This document shows, in pieces, positions 9,067 to 17,071 of a stretch of 61,229 bases of DNA. The DNA is from Lactiplantibacillus songbeiensis (GTDB lineage Bacteria; Bacillota; Bacilli; Lactobacillales; Lactobacillaceae), in the NCBI RefSeq assembly GCF_005405125.1, contig NZ_BJDL01000026.1, positions 1 through 61,229 of the forward strand, read 5' to 3'. Position 1 is the stretch's first letter, and each line of letters begins with the position of its first letter. A program made the translations under genes and the position numbers. The notes under the pieces are model-generated. The model did no database searches. It was not told where the DNA came from and worked only from the letters and a program-made list of their open reading frames with translations.

Positions 9067-9112
9067 TGGTCGGCTGGAGGCTATCACTCTGGTTGGGCCA
9101 GCATTAATTGGT
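9067..9112 (-). repeat. Small fragment of the A-type repeat
   Basis: GGCTGGAGG, CACTCTGGTTGGGCCAG and ATTGGTTCG resemble joined pieces of an A-type unit in minus orientation, heavily deleted. Confidence 0.4.
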
Positions 9113-9138
9113 TCGTTATTTTTATTCGCAATAAACTA

Positions 9139-9194
9139 AAAAGTATCAGTATTTAGTTAGTTTTAACGGCCAACTCGATACTGATACTTTTTTT
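9139..9194 (+). terminator. Bidirectional terminator-like hairpin, first copy
   Basis: AAGTATCAGTAT pairs with ATACTGATACTT, followed by T7. It probably ends the M20/GtrA transcript. A near copy lies at 9406-9462. Confidence 0.8.
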
Positions 9195-9206
9195 ATCGGC
9201 ATACCT

Positions 9207-9376
9207 GATGCTAGTTGGCTTAAATTGCCACTCTGGTTGGCCCAGAATCGGCTGGAACGTGGTGGCCGCGTTTGCGAGCCATAGTGCGGTCTCGCAAGCC
9301 GGGCTTTATCTAAGTCGAAGCCCATGACTAAGATAAACGACACCACTGAGCCAATTCTGGCCCGCCCGGCGTTATT
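9207..9376 (-). repeat. Three-way-junction repeat, A type, minus orientation
   Basis: Closing stem CAGAATCGGCT (9243-9253) with AGCCAATTCTG (9349-9359); hairpin TTGCGAG (9272-9278) with CTCGCAA (9291-9297); long hairpin from 9305-9317 to about 9338. Compared with the copy at 1981-2290 the hairpin arms changed from TTTCGAG/CTCGAAA to TTGCGAG/CTCGCAA, a compensatory change. The left end GATGCTAGTTGG...AAATTGCC is the terminal motif. Confidence 0.85.
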
Positions 9377-9405
9377 TTGATTATTGTTTTTATCGGTAGT
9401 CAAAT

Positions 9406-9462
9406 AAAACAAGTATCAGTATTTAGTTGGGTTAGCCAACTTGATACTGATACTTGTTTTTT
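9406..9462 (+). terminator. Terminator-like hairpin, second copy
   Basis: AAACAAGTATCAGTAT pairs with ATACTGATACTTGTTT around an inner AGTTGG/CCAACT stem, then T tract. Nearly the same hairpin as 9139-9194, with the A-type repeat between them. Confidence 0.7.
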
Positions 9463-9529
9463 GATTAGGGTTATCATGCTCCAAAGATTGTTTCAGTTTG
9501 ACCGTTTTAAAATAGGAGTGTTAATTAGC

Positions 9530-9686
9530 GCAGGGCGGGCTGGATGACGCTCAGTGGTGTCATTTGACTTAGAACGAGTGATTTTCTCGCTCTTAGTCAA
9601 AGCCAGGCTTATGAGACCGTACTTTGGCTCATAAACGTGGCCCCACGTTCCAGCGTCAATCCAGACCAACCGTAGCGGCAATTAAG
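9530..9686 (+). repeat. Three-way-junction repeat, strongly diverged A-type copy
   Basis: Same fold with largely different arms: closing stem CTGGATGACGCT (9540-9551) with AGCGTCAATCCAG (9652-9664, one bulged A); long hairpin TTTGACTTAGAACGAG (9563-9578) with 9586-9601, keeping the CTTAG/CTTAG T-T mismatch; hairpin TTATGAG (9609-9615) with CTCATAA (9628-9634). Unpaired words (CAGTGGTGTCA, GAGACCGT, ACGTGG, CACGTTCCAG) remain conserved. It abuts the stop of the MerR gene. Confidence 0.85.
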
Positions 9687-9689
9687 ATC

Positions 9690-10124
9690 CTATTCGTGAT
9701 GCTCCAAACGTTGCAAATAGGCGTGAAAGTTTTCCTGATCGGCAGTTAAGCCGGCTTCTTTTTCTTCGTACCAATTAATCTTGTCGTTCAAAATCTGAAG
9801 ATGGTGTTGAACTTCGTTGAATTGGACTAAGAAGTCGGCTTTAACTTGTTGTAGAAGCGCTAATCGTTGGGGAATCGTCGCATCACCTTGAGCTCGCCAC
9901 TGCACGTATTGTTTAAGTTCGCTGATGCTCATTCCCGTGCCCTTAAGATGTAATAAAAATTTGACCCAGTTGATGTCAGCTTCCTCATAGTAGCGACGGC
10001 CGTTTGTCAGTCGATGGGGTTCAATTAACCCTTCAGTTTCGTAATAGCGTAACGTTGGGGCGGTTAATCCCACGGCCTTGGCGAAGGCACCGATGGTATA
10101 GTGGGGTTCAGTTGCTGTTGGCAT
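9690..10124 (-). CDS. MerR family transcriptional regulator
   Basis: N-terminal winged HTH (YTIGAFAKAVGLTAPTLRYYETEGLI, given here in parts: IGAFAKAVGLT and TLRYYE) then a wing with RRYY and a dimerising helix (about 88-125). 144 residues, the size of AdhR/NmlR-type members, but no conserved metal-binding Cys is present; in fact there is no Cys. Divergent from the cupin/CMD-like/SDR operon, whose promoter has the 19 bp spacer and central dyad expected of a MerR target (10203-10233). It therefore most likely controls that operon. Confidence 0.9.
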   Translation of the reverse strand: MPTATEPHYTIGAFAKAVGLTAPTLRYYETEGLIEPHRLTNGRRYYEEADINWVKFLLHLKGTGMSISELKQYVQWRAQGDATIPQRLALLQQVKADFLVQFNEVQHHLQILNDKINWYEEKEAGLTADQENFHAYLQRLEHHE

Positions 10125-10185
10125 GTTTAAGCTCCTTTCTTCAAGTTACTTTAACAATGATCATATCACGAAAATTGATTTTAAC

Positions 10186-10197
10186 AAGTTTAAACTT
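10186..10197. promoter_or_regulatory. Palindrome in the divergent MerR/cupin intergenic region
   Basis: AAGTTTAAACTT is a perfect 12 bp palindrome. It lies just upstream of the main MerR-type dyad, towards the MerR gene, and may be a second or autoregulatory site. No binding data; inference. Confidence 0.4.
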
Positions 10198-10202
10198 TAG
10201 GG

Positions 10203-10233
10203 TTGACTTAAAGTATACTTGAAGTTATATGAT
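10203..10233 (+). promoter_or_regulatory. MerR-type promoter with 19 bp spacer and operator
   Basis: TTGACT (10203-10208) and TATGAT (10228-10233) are separated by 19 bp. The spacer region holds the near-palindrome CTTAAAGTATACTTGAAG (10207-10224) centred between the two boxes. This is the architecture that MerR proteins activate by DNA untwisting. It drives the cupin operon. Confidence 0.8.
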
Positions 10234-10279
10234 GAATTCATCGTTAAATGAGTTAAACAAATGAGGAGGTCATTTTAAC

Positions 10280-10684
10280 ATGACAAATGAAAATAAAAGC
10301 GGCATTTTTGGTTTAGGCGAAAAGAACGTGGCGTACCAACAATACTTTGTCGGTCAAAGTTACTTACAAGGCTTATCTGAACCTGGTGATGAGATTGATG
10401 TGAATGTCGCTAACGTGACGTTTGAACCCGGGTGCCGAAACAACTGGCACATCCATCATGATGGGTTTCAAATCTTATTAGTCACTGGTGGTGAAGGTTG
10501 GTACCAAGAAGCGGGTAAGCCGGCACGATTATTACATGCGGGCGACAGTGTCACGATTCATGAAGGTGTTAAGCACTGGCATGGCGCGACTAAGGATAGC
10601 TGGTTTTCACACGTGGCAATTACTAAAGGGACTAGCGAATGGCTGGAACCAGTTGATGATGCAGCCTACGCTAAATTAGGTTAG
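10280..10684 (+). CDS. Cupin domain protein
   Basis: Small single-domain cupin, 134 residues. Metal-binding motif 1 is visible as WHIHHDGFQILLVTGGEGWYQE (His-x-His plus later Glu) and motif 2 as the HAGDSVTIHEGVKHWHGA segment. The family covers dioxygenases, isomerases and binding proteins. First gene of a three-gene operon with a CMD-like protein and an SDR; genes are spaced 12 and 15 bp. The set may handle reactive aldehydes or quinones, but that is inference. Confidence 0.85.
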   Translation: MTNENKSGIFGLGEKNVAYQQYFVGQSYLQGLSEPGDEIDVNVANVTFEPGCRNNWHIHHDGFQILLVTGGEGWYQEAGKPARLLHAGDSVTIHEGVKHWHGATKDSWFSHVAITKGTSEWLEPVDDAAYAKLG

Positions 10685-10696
10685 GAGTGTAAAAAA

Positions 10697-11023
10697 ATGG
10701 CTAAAAAACAAACAGCTGGTCGTGATAACTTAGGTGAGTTTGCCCCTAAGTTCGCAGCCTTAAATGATGATGTTTTATTCGGTGAAGTTTGGTCACGCGA
10801 AGATAAGTTAAGCCTACATGATCGCAGTATGATCACGATTGCGAGCTTGATGACTAGTGGCAGCTTTCCACAATTAAAGGCCCATTTACAAATGGGAAAA
10901 CAAAATGGCTTAACGAAAGCAGAAGTTGTCGAGGAAATTACCCACTTGGCCTTTTATGCTGGCTGGGCGAAAGCTTTGTCCGCGATGGGCTTAGCTAAAG
11001 AAGTCTTTGGCGACGAACAATAA
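10697..11023 (+). CDS. Carboxymuconolactone decarboxylase-like protein
   Basis: 108 residues, all-helical CMD fold: LSLHDRSMITIASLMTSGSFPQL, HLQMGKQNGLTKAEVVEEITHLAFYAGWAKAL are diagnostic. It contains no Cys at all, so it lacks the CxxC peroxidase site of AhpD and is of the decarboxylase-like, non-redox subgroup. It lies between the cupin and the SDR genes, an arrangement common in lactobacilli. Reaction unknown. Confidence 0.87.
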   Translation: MAKKQTAGRDNLGEFAPKFAALNDDVLFGEVWSREDKLSLHDRSMITIASLMTSGSFPQLKAHLQMGKQNGLTKAEVVEEITHLAFYAGWAKALSAMGLAKEVFGDEQ

Positions 11024-11038
11024 TAGGAGACTCTTAAA

Positions 11039-11782
11039 ATGACAGTTAAAAATAAAGTTATCGTGATTACGGGGGCCTCATCTGGGATTGGTGAGGCGTC
11101 AGCGAAATTATTAGCAAAGCATGGCGCCAAAGTAGTGTTAGGTGCGCGGCGTGAAGCCCGGTTAGCTGAAATTGTGACCGACATCGAAGCCACGGGTGGC
11201 ACGGCTGCGTATCAAGTGACGGATGTGACGAAGCAGGCGGATGTCACCGCGTTAGTTAAGTTAGCCCAAACGAAATTTGGCGGCTTAGATGTGATCTTCA
11301 ATAATGCGGGGATTATGCCATCGTCACCAATTAGTGCGCTGCATACCGACGAATGGGATGCCATGGTTGATATTAACTTAAAGGGTGTCTTACATGGGGT
11401 CGCAGCCGTGATGCCAATCTTCACCGCCCAAAAGCATGGTCAAATCATTACCACTTCTTCAGTTGCTGGAATTAAGAGTTTTGCTGGCGCTGGGGTCTAT
11501 GGTGCAACCAAGTTTGCGGTTCGGAATTTAATGGAAGTGATTCGGATGGAAAGTGCCCAAGAAGGGACCAATATCCAGACGGCCAGCTTATATCCAGCAG
11601 CCATCAACACGGAATTATTGCATACGATTACCGATACGAAGACGAAGCAAGGGATGGATGCCTTCTACAAGCAAGTTGGGATTAGTCCTAGTGCGGTTGC
11701 TAACGTGGTTAACTTTGCGATTGACCAGCCAGAAGACGTCAATGTGAATGAGTTTACGATTTATCCAACGAAACAAGCTTAA
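11039..11782 (+). CDS. SDR family NAD(P)-dependent oxidoreductase
   Basis: Classical short-chain dehydrogenase of 247 residues: cofactor loop TGASSGIG (11-18), NNAGIMP (88-94), catalytic Ser in TTSSVAG (140/141), and YGATK with Tyr154 and Lys158. GARREARL after beta-2 with basic residues suggests NADP(H) preference. Last gene of the MerR-controlled operon, ending at a strong terminator. Substrate likely a small carbonyl compound. Confidence 0.92.
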   Translation: MTVKNKVIVITGASSGIGEASAKLLAKHGAKVVLGARREARLAEIVTDIEATGGTAAYQVTDVTKQADVTALVKLAQTKFGGLDVIFNNAGIMPSSPISALHTDEWDAMVDINLKGVLHGVAAVMPIFTAQKHGQIITTSSVAGIKSFAGAGVYGATKFAVRNLMEVIRMESAQEGTNIQTASLYPAAINTELLHTITDTKTKQGMDAFYKQVGISPSAVANVVNFAIDQPEDVNVNEFTIYPTKQA

Positions 11783-11795
11783 TAGCGGTACGACA

Positions 11796-11838
11796 AAAAC
11801 GTCCCAGAAACTGAATTAGTTTCTAGGACGATTTTTTT
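11796..11838. terminator. Bidirectional terminator between SDR and DHA2 genes
   Basis: CGTCCCAGAAACT pairs with AGTTTCTAGGACG; A tract on the left and T7 on the right serve both convergent transcripts. Confidence 0.85.
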
Positions 11839-13237
11839 AATGACTAGCTTGATGACTCAAGAACCAAGCTGGAATCGCGGCAATCACGGTAACGACCACC
11901 GTTAACATGAAGGCTCCTTGATAGGCACTGTTAAGGTGAGCGAGCGTCATGGTGGTATTATTGAGCTGACTTTGAATGGCCGTCGCAAGCAATGCCGTCC
12001 CAAAGGCGCCACCGATATTTTGCAGCATGCGTGAGGCCGTCGTGGCTTCCGACACTAGGTTAGCAGGGACGCCGGTGTACGCATCCGACATAATCGGAAT
12101 CGTTAATCCGCCTTGGGCAATGCCACGAATGAAAAGGACGATTAGAATTAGCCAAGTGGGTGTGCTGGCGTTAAAGTAGGCAAATGGTAATGTTCCGGCT
12201 AGTGCAACCGCAATCGCAGCTAACACGACCCAGCGCGCGCCGATACGGTCGGTCAATTTCCCGATTTGGCTCCGGGTGATTAACAAGCCAAGTCCTTGGG
12301 CAATCAAGTAGATTCCGGACCAGATCACACTTAAACCGCGAATGTTTTGCAAGAAAAGCGGCAGTAGAAACATGGCACCATTAACGATTAGGCCGGATAA
12401 AACGAGTAGGATACTTGAGGCGGAGAAACTTTGATAGGTGAAAAGTTTCAGACTAACGAGCGCATGATTGGGGCGCAATAAGGCATAGATGCAATAGCCA
12501 GCTAGTAAAGCCACGCCAATGAGCAAAGGAACGTAAACGTTTGTGGCCGTTAAAGTGCCGCTAGTGCTAAGCTTAGTAATTCCTAAAATTAATGCGGTGA
12601 AGGCCCCACCAATTAGGACCACACTAGGAATGTCTAATGGTTTCTTGGACGGTGCGGGTGTGAAGCGTGGCATTAACCAGATTAATAGGCCTAAAGAAAG
12701 TAAGCCAAGCGGAATATTGATGTAGAAAATCCAGTGCCAGTCGAGTACCTTGATAATAAAACCACCGATAGTTGGACCAAGGATTGGTGCTAAGACGGCC
12801 GGTAAGCTGACGATGGCCATTAAACTACCCAAGTTGTGACCACCGGCTGCTTTGACGATTAAGGTGGTGACTAACGGGACGATCATGCCCGCGGCCGCGC
12901 CTTGGATAATGCGGCCCATAATTAACAAATTGATACTAGTGGCTAGGCCGGAGACAATCGACCCGAGCACAAAGGCAATAAGGCCACTAATATAAAGAGC
13001 TTTGCCGCTAAAGTGCTCCGAGGCCCAGCCGGTGATGGGCACCACGATGCCAAGTGCTAAAATGTAACTAGTCGTCACCCATTGGACATGGTCGACGGTA
13101 CTGTTCAAATCGTGCATAATAGTATTGATAGCGACATTAGTCATGGTCGTATCGAGCATTGGGGCTAGGGCGCCGATGACGAGGATGAGCGCGATTTTGA
13201 TGAAGCTGCTTTGGTTAGCTTCGGTGGTAGTTTGCAT
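11837..13237 (-). CDS. DHA2-family MFS multidrug exporter
   Basis: Proton-driven drug efflux protein of the EmrB/QacA type, 466 residues and about 14 membrane segments. Motifs: LDTTMTNVAINTI in segment 1 (motif D1), WVTTSYILALGIVVPITGW, GRIIQGAAAGMIVPL (motif C region) and the proline-rich APILGPTIGGFI antiporter motif. ATG 13237 is chosen over GTG 13246 because GAGGTG lies 6 bases ahead of it. It is divergent from a TetR gene with a perfect inverted repeat 27 bp upstream, so repression by that TetR is likely. Confidence 0.9.
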   Translation of the reverse strand: MQTTTEANQSSFIKIALILVIGALAPMLDTTMTNVAINTIMHDLNSTVDHVQWVTTSYILALGIVVPITGWASEHFSGKALYISGLIAFVLGSIVSGLATSINLLIMGRIIQGAAAGMIVPLVTTLIVKAAGGHNLGSLMAIVSLPAVLAPILGPTIGGFIIKVLDWHWIFYINIPLGLLSLGLLIWLMPRFTPAPSKKPLDIPSVVLIGGAFTALILGITKLSTSGTLTATNVYVPLLIGVALLAGYCIYALLRPNHALVSLKLFTYQSFSASSILLVLSGLIVNGAMFLLPLFLQNIRGLSVIWSGIYLIAQGLGLLITRSQIGKLTDRIGARWVVLAAIAVALAGTLPFAYFNASTPTWLILIVLFIRGIAQGGLTIPIMSDAYTGVPANLVSEATTASRMLQNIGGAFGTALLATAIQSQLNNTTMTLAHLNSAYQGAFMLTVVVTVIAAIPAWFLSHQASH

Positions 13238-13263
13238 TTGGAACACCTCACATTTTTATTTAA

Positions 13264-13285
13264 ATAAGATACTATGGTATCTTAT
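13264..13285. promoter_or_regulatory. Probable TetR operator
   Basis: Perfect 9 bp inverted repeat ATAAGATAC / GTATCTTAT with a 4 bp spacer, placed between the divergent exporter and TetR genes. Typical size and place for a TetR-family operator. Confidence 0.75.
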
Positions 13286-13343
13286 CGATGAACCATACAA
13301 TACACGCTTTAAGTTAAAATTGCAAGAAACGAGGGGATTTATT

Positions 13344-13946
13344 TTGGCAACAACGGATAAGGGTCAGACGCGGCGACGCGGTCAAGCCTTAGAAGACGCG
13401 GTTTTGAAAGCTGCTTGGGATTTAGTTAATACAGTCGGTTATGAGAAATTAACGATGGCGGGAGTCGCCGCCAAAGCACAAGCGACTAAGCCGGTCCTTT
13501 ATCGGCGGTGGCCGGATAAAGCCAGCTTAGTGACGAGTGCCTTTTTGAGGTTTGGTCCCAAAATTGAGCGCGATTTGCCGGTCCCTGATACCGGGTCTTT
13601 ACGAGCGGACCTGTTAGGCTTATTTGGTCAGCTAGTGGTCACGTTTAATGCGTTGGGCGCAGAAAAGTTGCAAGGGCTAGTCGCAGATCGGCTGAAGCAG
13701 ATTCCAGTGGATAAGTTGTTCGCATTGGCAAATGGTCATTCGATGTTGGAGCCTAAAATCACCAAAATCTTGCAGCAAGCGGAGCAGCGTGGTGAGTTGA
13801 CTGTTGCCAGTCAGACGGCTCGCACGTTGAACTTACCGGTGGTGTTATTGATTAATGAAGTCTTGGGGCATGGGACGTTGACGACCGCTAGTTTGACGGC
13901 GATGGTGGATGAGATTTTGGTACCGGTGTTTATGGGACAGAAGTAG
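13344..13946 (+). CDS. TetR/AcrR family transcriptional regulator
   Basis: 200 residues. N-terminal TetR HTH: LEDAVLKAAWDLVNTVGYEKLTMAGVAAKA and TKPVLYRRWPDKASLV, quoted in parts; the C-terminal half is the ligand/dimer domain. The reading frame is open far upstream, but the true start is TTG 13344, with GAGGGG at 13331-13336. Divergent from the DHA2 exporter; the shared operator suggests drug-induced derepression of both. Confidence 0.88.
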   Translation: MATTDKGQTRRRGQALEDAVLKAAWDLVNTVGYEKLTMAGVAAKAQATKPVLYRRWPDKASLVTSAFLRFGPKIERDLPVPDTGSLRADLLGLFGQLVVTFNALGAEKLQGLVADRLKQIPVDKLFALANGHSMLEPKITKILQQAEQRGELTVASQTARTLNLPVVLLINEVLGHGTLTTASLTAMVDEILVPVFMGQK

Positions 13947-13962
13947 AAGCTTATGAGTAGTA

Positions 13963-14002
13963 CAAAAATGGCAACGACCTATCAAAGGCGTTGCCATTTT
14001 TA
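13963..14002 (+). terminator. Terminator after the TetR gene
   Basis: AAAAATGGCAACG pairs with CGTTGCCATTTTT. Confidence 0.85.
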
Positions 14003-14014
14003 GTGAGATATATG

Positions 14015-14245
14015 TTTGGTACTAAGGTTAGTGCTAAATAGTCAGTTATTTACAAGTAATCAAATCATTAACGCCGGGCGGTCCAGAATTGGCTCAGAGG
14101 TGTCGCTTATCTTAGTCGTGGGCTTCGACTTAGATAAAGCGCGGCTTTCGAGACCGTTCTATGGCTCGAAAACGTGGCCACCACGTTCCAGCCAATTCTG
14201 GGCCAACCAGAGTGGCAATTTATACCTGACTAGCACTTTAAGCAT
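14015..14245 (+). repeat. Three-way-junction repeat, A type
   Basis: Closing stem CAGAATTGGCT (14084-14094) pairs perfectly with AGCCAATTCTG (14190-14200). Long hairpin GCTTATCTTAGTCG to CGACTTAGATAAAGC (14105-14140). Third hairpin TTTCGAG (14147-14153) with CTCGAAA (14165-14171). The left end GTTTGGTACTAAGGTTAGTG and right end ACTAGCACTTTAAGC are weak terminal motifs. It separates TetR from the ABC exporter and ends about 10 bp before the permease stop. Confidence 0.85.
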
Positions 14246-14254
14246 GACTTTTAG

Positions 14255-15475
14255 TTATTTCAAGCTCAAGCCACGTTTCAAATTACCCCAGAATCCAAGT
14301 TCATCGGTCTGCAACATCAAGCCACCGTAAATCTTACCGATGTACCACATGCTACCAACGACGGTCGCTAATAAGATAATTAGTGAAAGCACAGCGGCTC
14401 CCATCGTCGCGGTACCGTTGATTAACCGTAACGGCATCAAGTAAGACGAGAAGAATGGAATATAGGAGAACACCGTAACGATGCCACTAGTTGGACTACC
14501 TTGAAAGGCCATGGCCATCGCAAAGGTTAGCAAGTTCAGGTAAATAACTGGTTGTGATGCTTTGCTGGCATCTTCCACGCGCGTAACCAAAGCCCCACAA
14601 AATGCCGAAACCACGGTATAGAGCAGGACCGCAGCTAAGGCAAAGATCATGTTGATTGATAATAAGTTATGCAGTACTTTACCGATAATCGGCGCGTACT
14701 GTGACCACATGTTAGCGGTCAAACGGCTGTGTTGGGCCAATTGAACGATTAACGCCCCACCAAGCAGGTAGACTAGCAATTGAGTCACAATCATCAACAA
14801 CACTCCGTAGACTTTACCGTTAAAATACTTGCGCGGTGTTGTACTGGAGAAGATGACTTCCATAATCTTGGTGCCTTTTTCGGCCGCAATCTCTTGCGCG
14901 GTAATTGACGAATAGGTCGTCAGAATCAAGTAAACGAAGAAGACTAAGATATAAAATGAGATTGTTTTGGCGGCTTTATCCGAGGCCGTCTTTTTTTGTA
15001 ATTGCTGTTTAAAGGTTGGTTGAACCGCTAATGCCTGAGTTTGCTTAGTCGTTAATTTCGCTGTTTGGACATTTAATTGTGTTTGTAAATGACTTAGAAA
15101 ACGTTGAATTTTAGCTTGATCGCCACTGGCAATTTCGTTCGGACCATGGAATACCGCACTAACTTGGCGATTGTTTTTAGTCTTTAATACAATATAGCCA
15201 TTAATATCACTTTTCTTAGTGGCATCTTGTGCGGCATTGACCGTTTGGTACTTACTGGTTGTTTGGACGCCGCTAGTTTTCAAGAAGCTTTGACGTAAGC
15301 TGGCATCCTGACTGATGACGGCAATGTCACTCTTATCTTTGCTAGGCGTCGCCACGTAGGTAATCCCAAAGGTTAAGCCGATGAATAGGAACGGCATTAA
15401 AATCAGCATCAAGAAGCTCCATGATTTAGCCTGCCGTAGATAAGTTTCGCTGGTGACAATCCACGTTTTATTCAT
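14255..15475 (-). CDS. ABC-2 type permease, NatB-like
   Basis: 406 residues: one N-terminal membrane segment (about 20-40), a large external domain (about 45-170) and five or six C-terminal segments, the NatB/YhaP plan. A YSSITAQEIAAEKGTKIMEVIFSS-type stretch (quoted partly: IAAEKGTKIMEVI) is the typical coupling region. ATG 15475 has GGGAGGTG ahead and overlaps the ATPase stop by 8 bases, so the two are co-translated. Probably exports Na+ or a drug/peptide. Confidence 0.87.
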   Translation of the reverse strand: MNKTWIVTSETYLRQAKSWSFLMLILMPFLFIGLTFGITYVATPSKDKSDIAVISQDASLRQSFLKTSGVQTTSKYQTVNAAQDATKKSDINGYIVLKTKNNRQVSAVFHGPNEIASGDQAKIQRFLSHLQTQLNVQTAKLTTKQTQALAVQPTFKQQLQKKTASDKAAKTISFYILVFFVYLILTTYSSITAQEIAAEKGTKIMEVIFSSTTPRKYFNGKVYGVLLMIVTQLLVYLLGGALIVQLAQHSRLTANMWSQYAPIIGKVLHNLLSINMIFALAAVLLYTVVSAFCGALVTRVEDASKASQPVIYLNLLTFAMAMAFQGSPTSGIVTVFSYIPFFSSYLMPLRLINGTATMGAAVLSLIILLATVVGSMWYIGKIYGGLMLQTDELGFWGNLKRGLSLK

Positions 15476-16367
15476 GGTCAACACCTCCCGCTTCGGTTCG
15501 GAAAATTTCGTCTAAAGTTGGCGGTTGTTGACTGAATTCTTGAATATAGTGGCCCTTGGTGACCGCGTCAAAAATAGCCGGACCAGCGTCAGCGTTCGTG
15601 AGCTTGAGCCGGTAATGATTTGGTCCAATGGCAGTTACCGAGTCAACACCGTCTAGAGTCGACAATTGTTCAGCGGACCAATCAGTTGTCAAAAACAATC
15701 GTGTCCGACCAAATTGATTGCGGACACCGTCGACCGTGCCGTTTAAGACAACTTCACCGTTGCGCAACATCACGAGGGTGTCACAGATTTCTTCCACGTT
15801 ACTCATATCGTGACTGGAGAAGATAATGGCCGCACCCCGTTGTTTGGCCGCAACAATTGCTTGCTTTAACAGATCCGCATTAACGGGATCTAAACCGCTA
15901 AACGGTTCATCCAAAATAATCAGTTGGGGTTCATGAATCAAGGTACAGATTAATTGGACTTTTTGTTGGTTCCCTTTGGATAACTTATTAATTTTATCAG
16001 TCGGCTGGCCTTTAACGGCAAAGCGTTGCATCCAGTCATTGATTTTAGGCTTGATCACGTTAGCTGGTTGATTTTTCAAGCGAGCTAAGTAGACGATTTG
16101 TTGGGTGATGGTCAGCTTGGACATGAGACTGCGTTCTTCCGGCAAGTAGCCAATCTGATTGTAGTCATCGGCACTCAGTGGTTGGCCGTTCCAAGTGATG
16201 GCACCATCAAATTTTAGAAAATTAAGAATGCTGTGAAACGTTGTCGATTTACCAGCGCCGTTTTGGCCGATCAGTCCCATGATTTCCCCATCATGAACAT
16301 CAAATGAGACATCATTAAGTGCATGCAGACTGCCAAAATGCTTACTAATATGTGCTACCGATAGCAT
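15468..16367 (-). CDS. ABC transporter ATP-binding protein, NatA-like
   Basis: 299 residues: Walker A GQNGAGKST, signature LSKGNQQKV, Walker B LIILDEPFSGLDP, switch His FSSHD, and a C-terminal DUF4162-like extension (about 220-299). Pairs with the overlapping permease downstream. The GNQQKV form of the signature is usual for NatA/YhaQ. No local regulator is seen. Confidence 0.9.
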   Translation of the reverse strand: MLSVAHISKHFGSLHALNDVSFDVHDGEIMGLIGQNGAGKSTTFHSILNFLKFDGAITWNGQPLSADDYNQIGYLPEERSLMSKLTITQQIVYLARLKNQPANVIKPKINDWMQRFAVKGQPTDKINKLSKGNQQKVQLICTLIHEPQLIILDEPFSGLDPVNADLLKQAIVAAKQRGAAIIFSSHDMSNVEEICDTLVMLRNGEVVLNGTVDGVRNQFGRTRLFLTTDWSAEQLSTLDGVDSVTAIGPNHYRLKLTNADAGPAIFDAVTKGHYIQEFSQQPPTLDEIFRTEAGGVDHE

Positions 16368-16432
16368 GGTGTCGCCCCCTGTAATTAGAATGTCTTAAGC
16401 ATGCCATAATTTGCAGGGGACTGCAACGCCTT

Positions 16433-16924
16433 TCAGTTGGTTTGTTCAAGGGCTAATAGCCGGCGTTTCATAGGAAGACCGCCACGATAGCCGCCGAGTT
16501 GACCATCTTTGCGAAGCACGCGATGGCAGGGGACAACGACTAATAATGGATTACGGCCAACTGCTGAGGCAATTGCGCGGACTGCTTGGGGTCGGTTGAG
16601 TTGGGCCGCTAAATCCGAATAAGTACAGGTCTGACCATAGGGTAATTGTTGTAACGCCTGCCAGACTTGTTGCTGCAACGCAGTCCCGGTTGTTTGGTCG
16701 AGCGGTAAGTCGAAGGACTTAGCCTGACCGTTTAGATAGGCGGTTAAGGCTTGGCCAGCAACTTGATTCGCTTGTTCGTCAATCGAGGCGTTGGCTTGCG
16801 GGAAGAATTGACGCCATTCGTCAGCGGCACCGTTGGGACTGCCGACAAAGGCTAAGCCATGAGTGGTACTGCCTAGCCAATAATGGCGTTGCTGAATGGT
16901 GATGTTGGTTAAAATAAGTTGCAT
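16433..16924 (-). CDS. ogt: Methylated-DNA-protein-cysteine methyltransferase
   Basis: Suicide repair enzyme that moves the alkyl group from O6-alkylguanine to its own Cys in VVPCHRVL. The preceding AVGRNPLL and following GYRGGLPMKR also fit Ogt. ATG 16924 is preferred to ATG 16933 because GGAGG would touch the earlier start. Divergent from the AdaA-type gene, so both repair proteins may answer the same alkylation signal. Confidence 0.93.
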   Translation of the reverse strand: MQLILTNITIQQRHYWLGSTTHGLAFVGSPNGAADEWRQFFPQANASIDEQANQVAGQALTAYLNGQAKSFDLPLDQTTGTALQQQVWQALQQLPYGQTCTYSDLAAQLNRPQAVRAIASAVGRNPLLVVVPCHRVLRKDGQLGGYRGGLPMKRRLLALEQTN

Positions 16925-17071
16925 GTTGATCATCCTCCGTTTTCGTTCGGTAGGGTAAGTATAGCAGGATTACGGTAGCAAAAGTTTTAAAATCTTGCTT
17001 TCTAATTGGCGAAATTCAGTATTTATCAGTCGTTGGGCGTATACTTTAGAAAACGTCAGGAGGTGTGGAAG

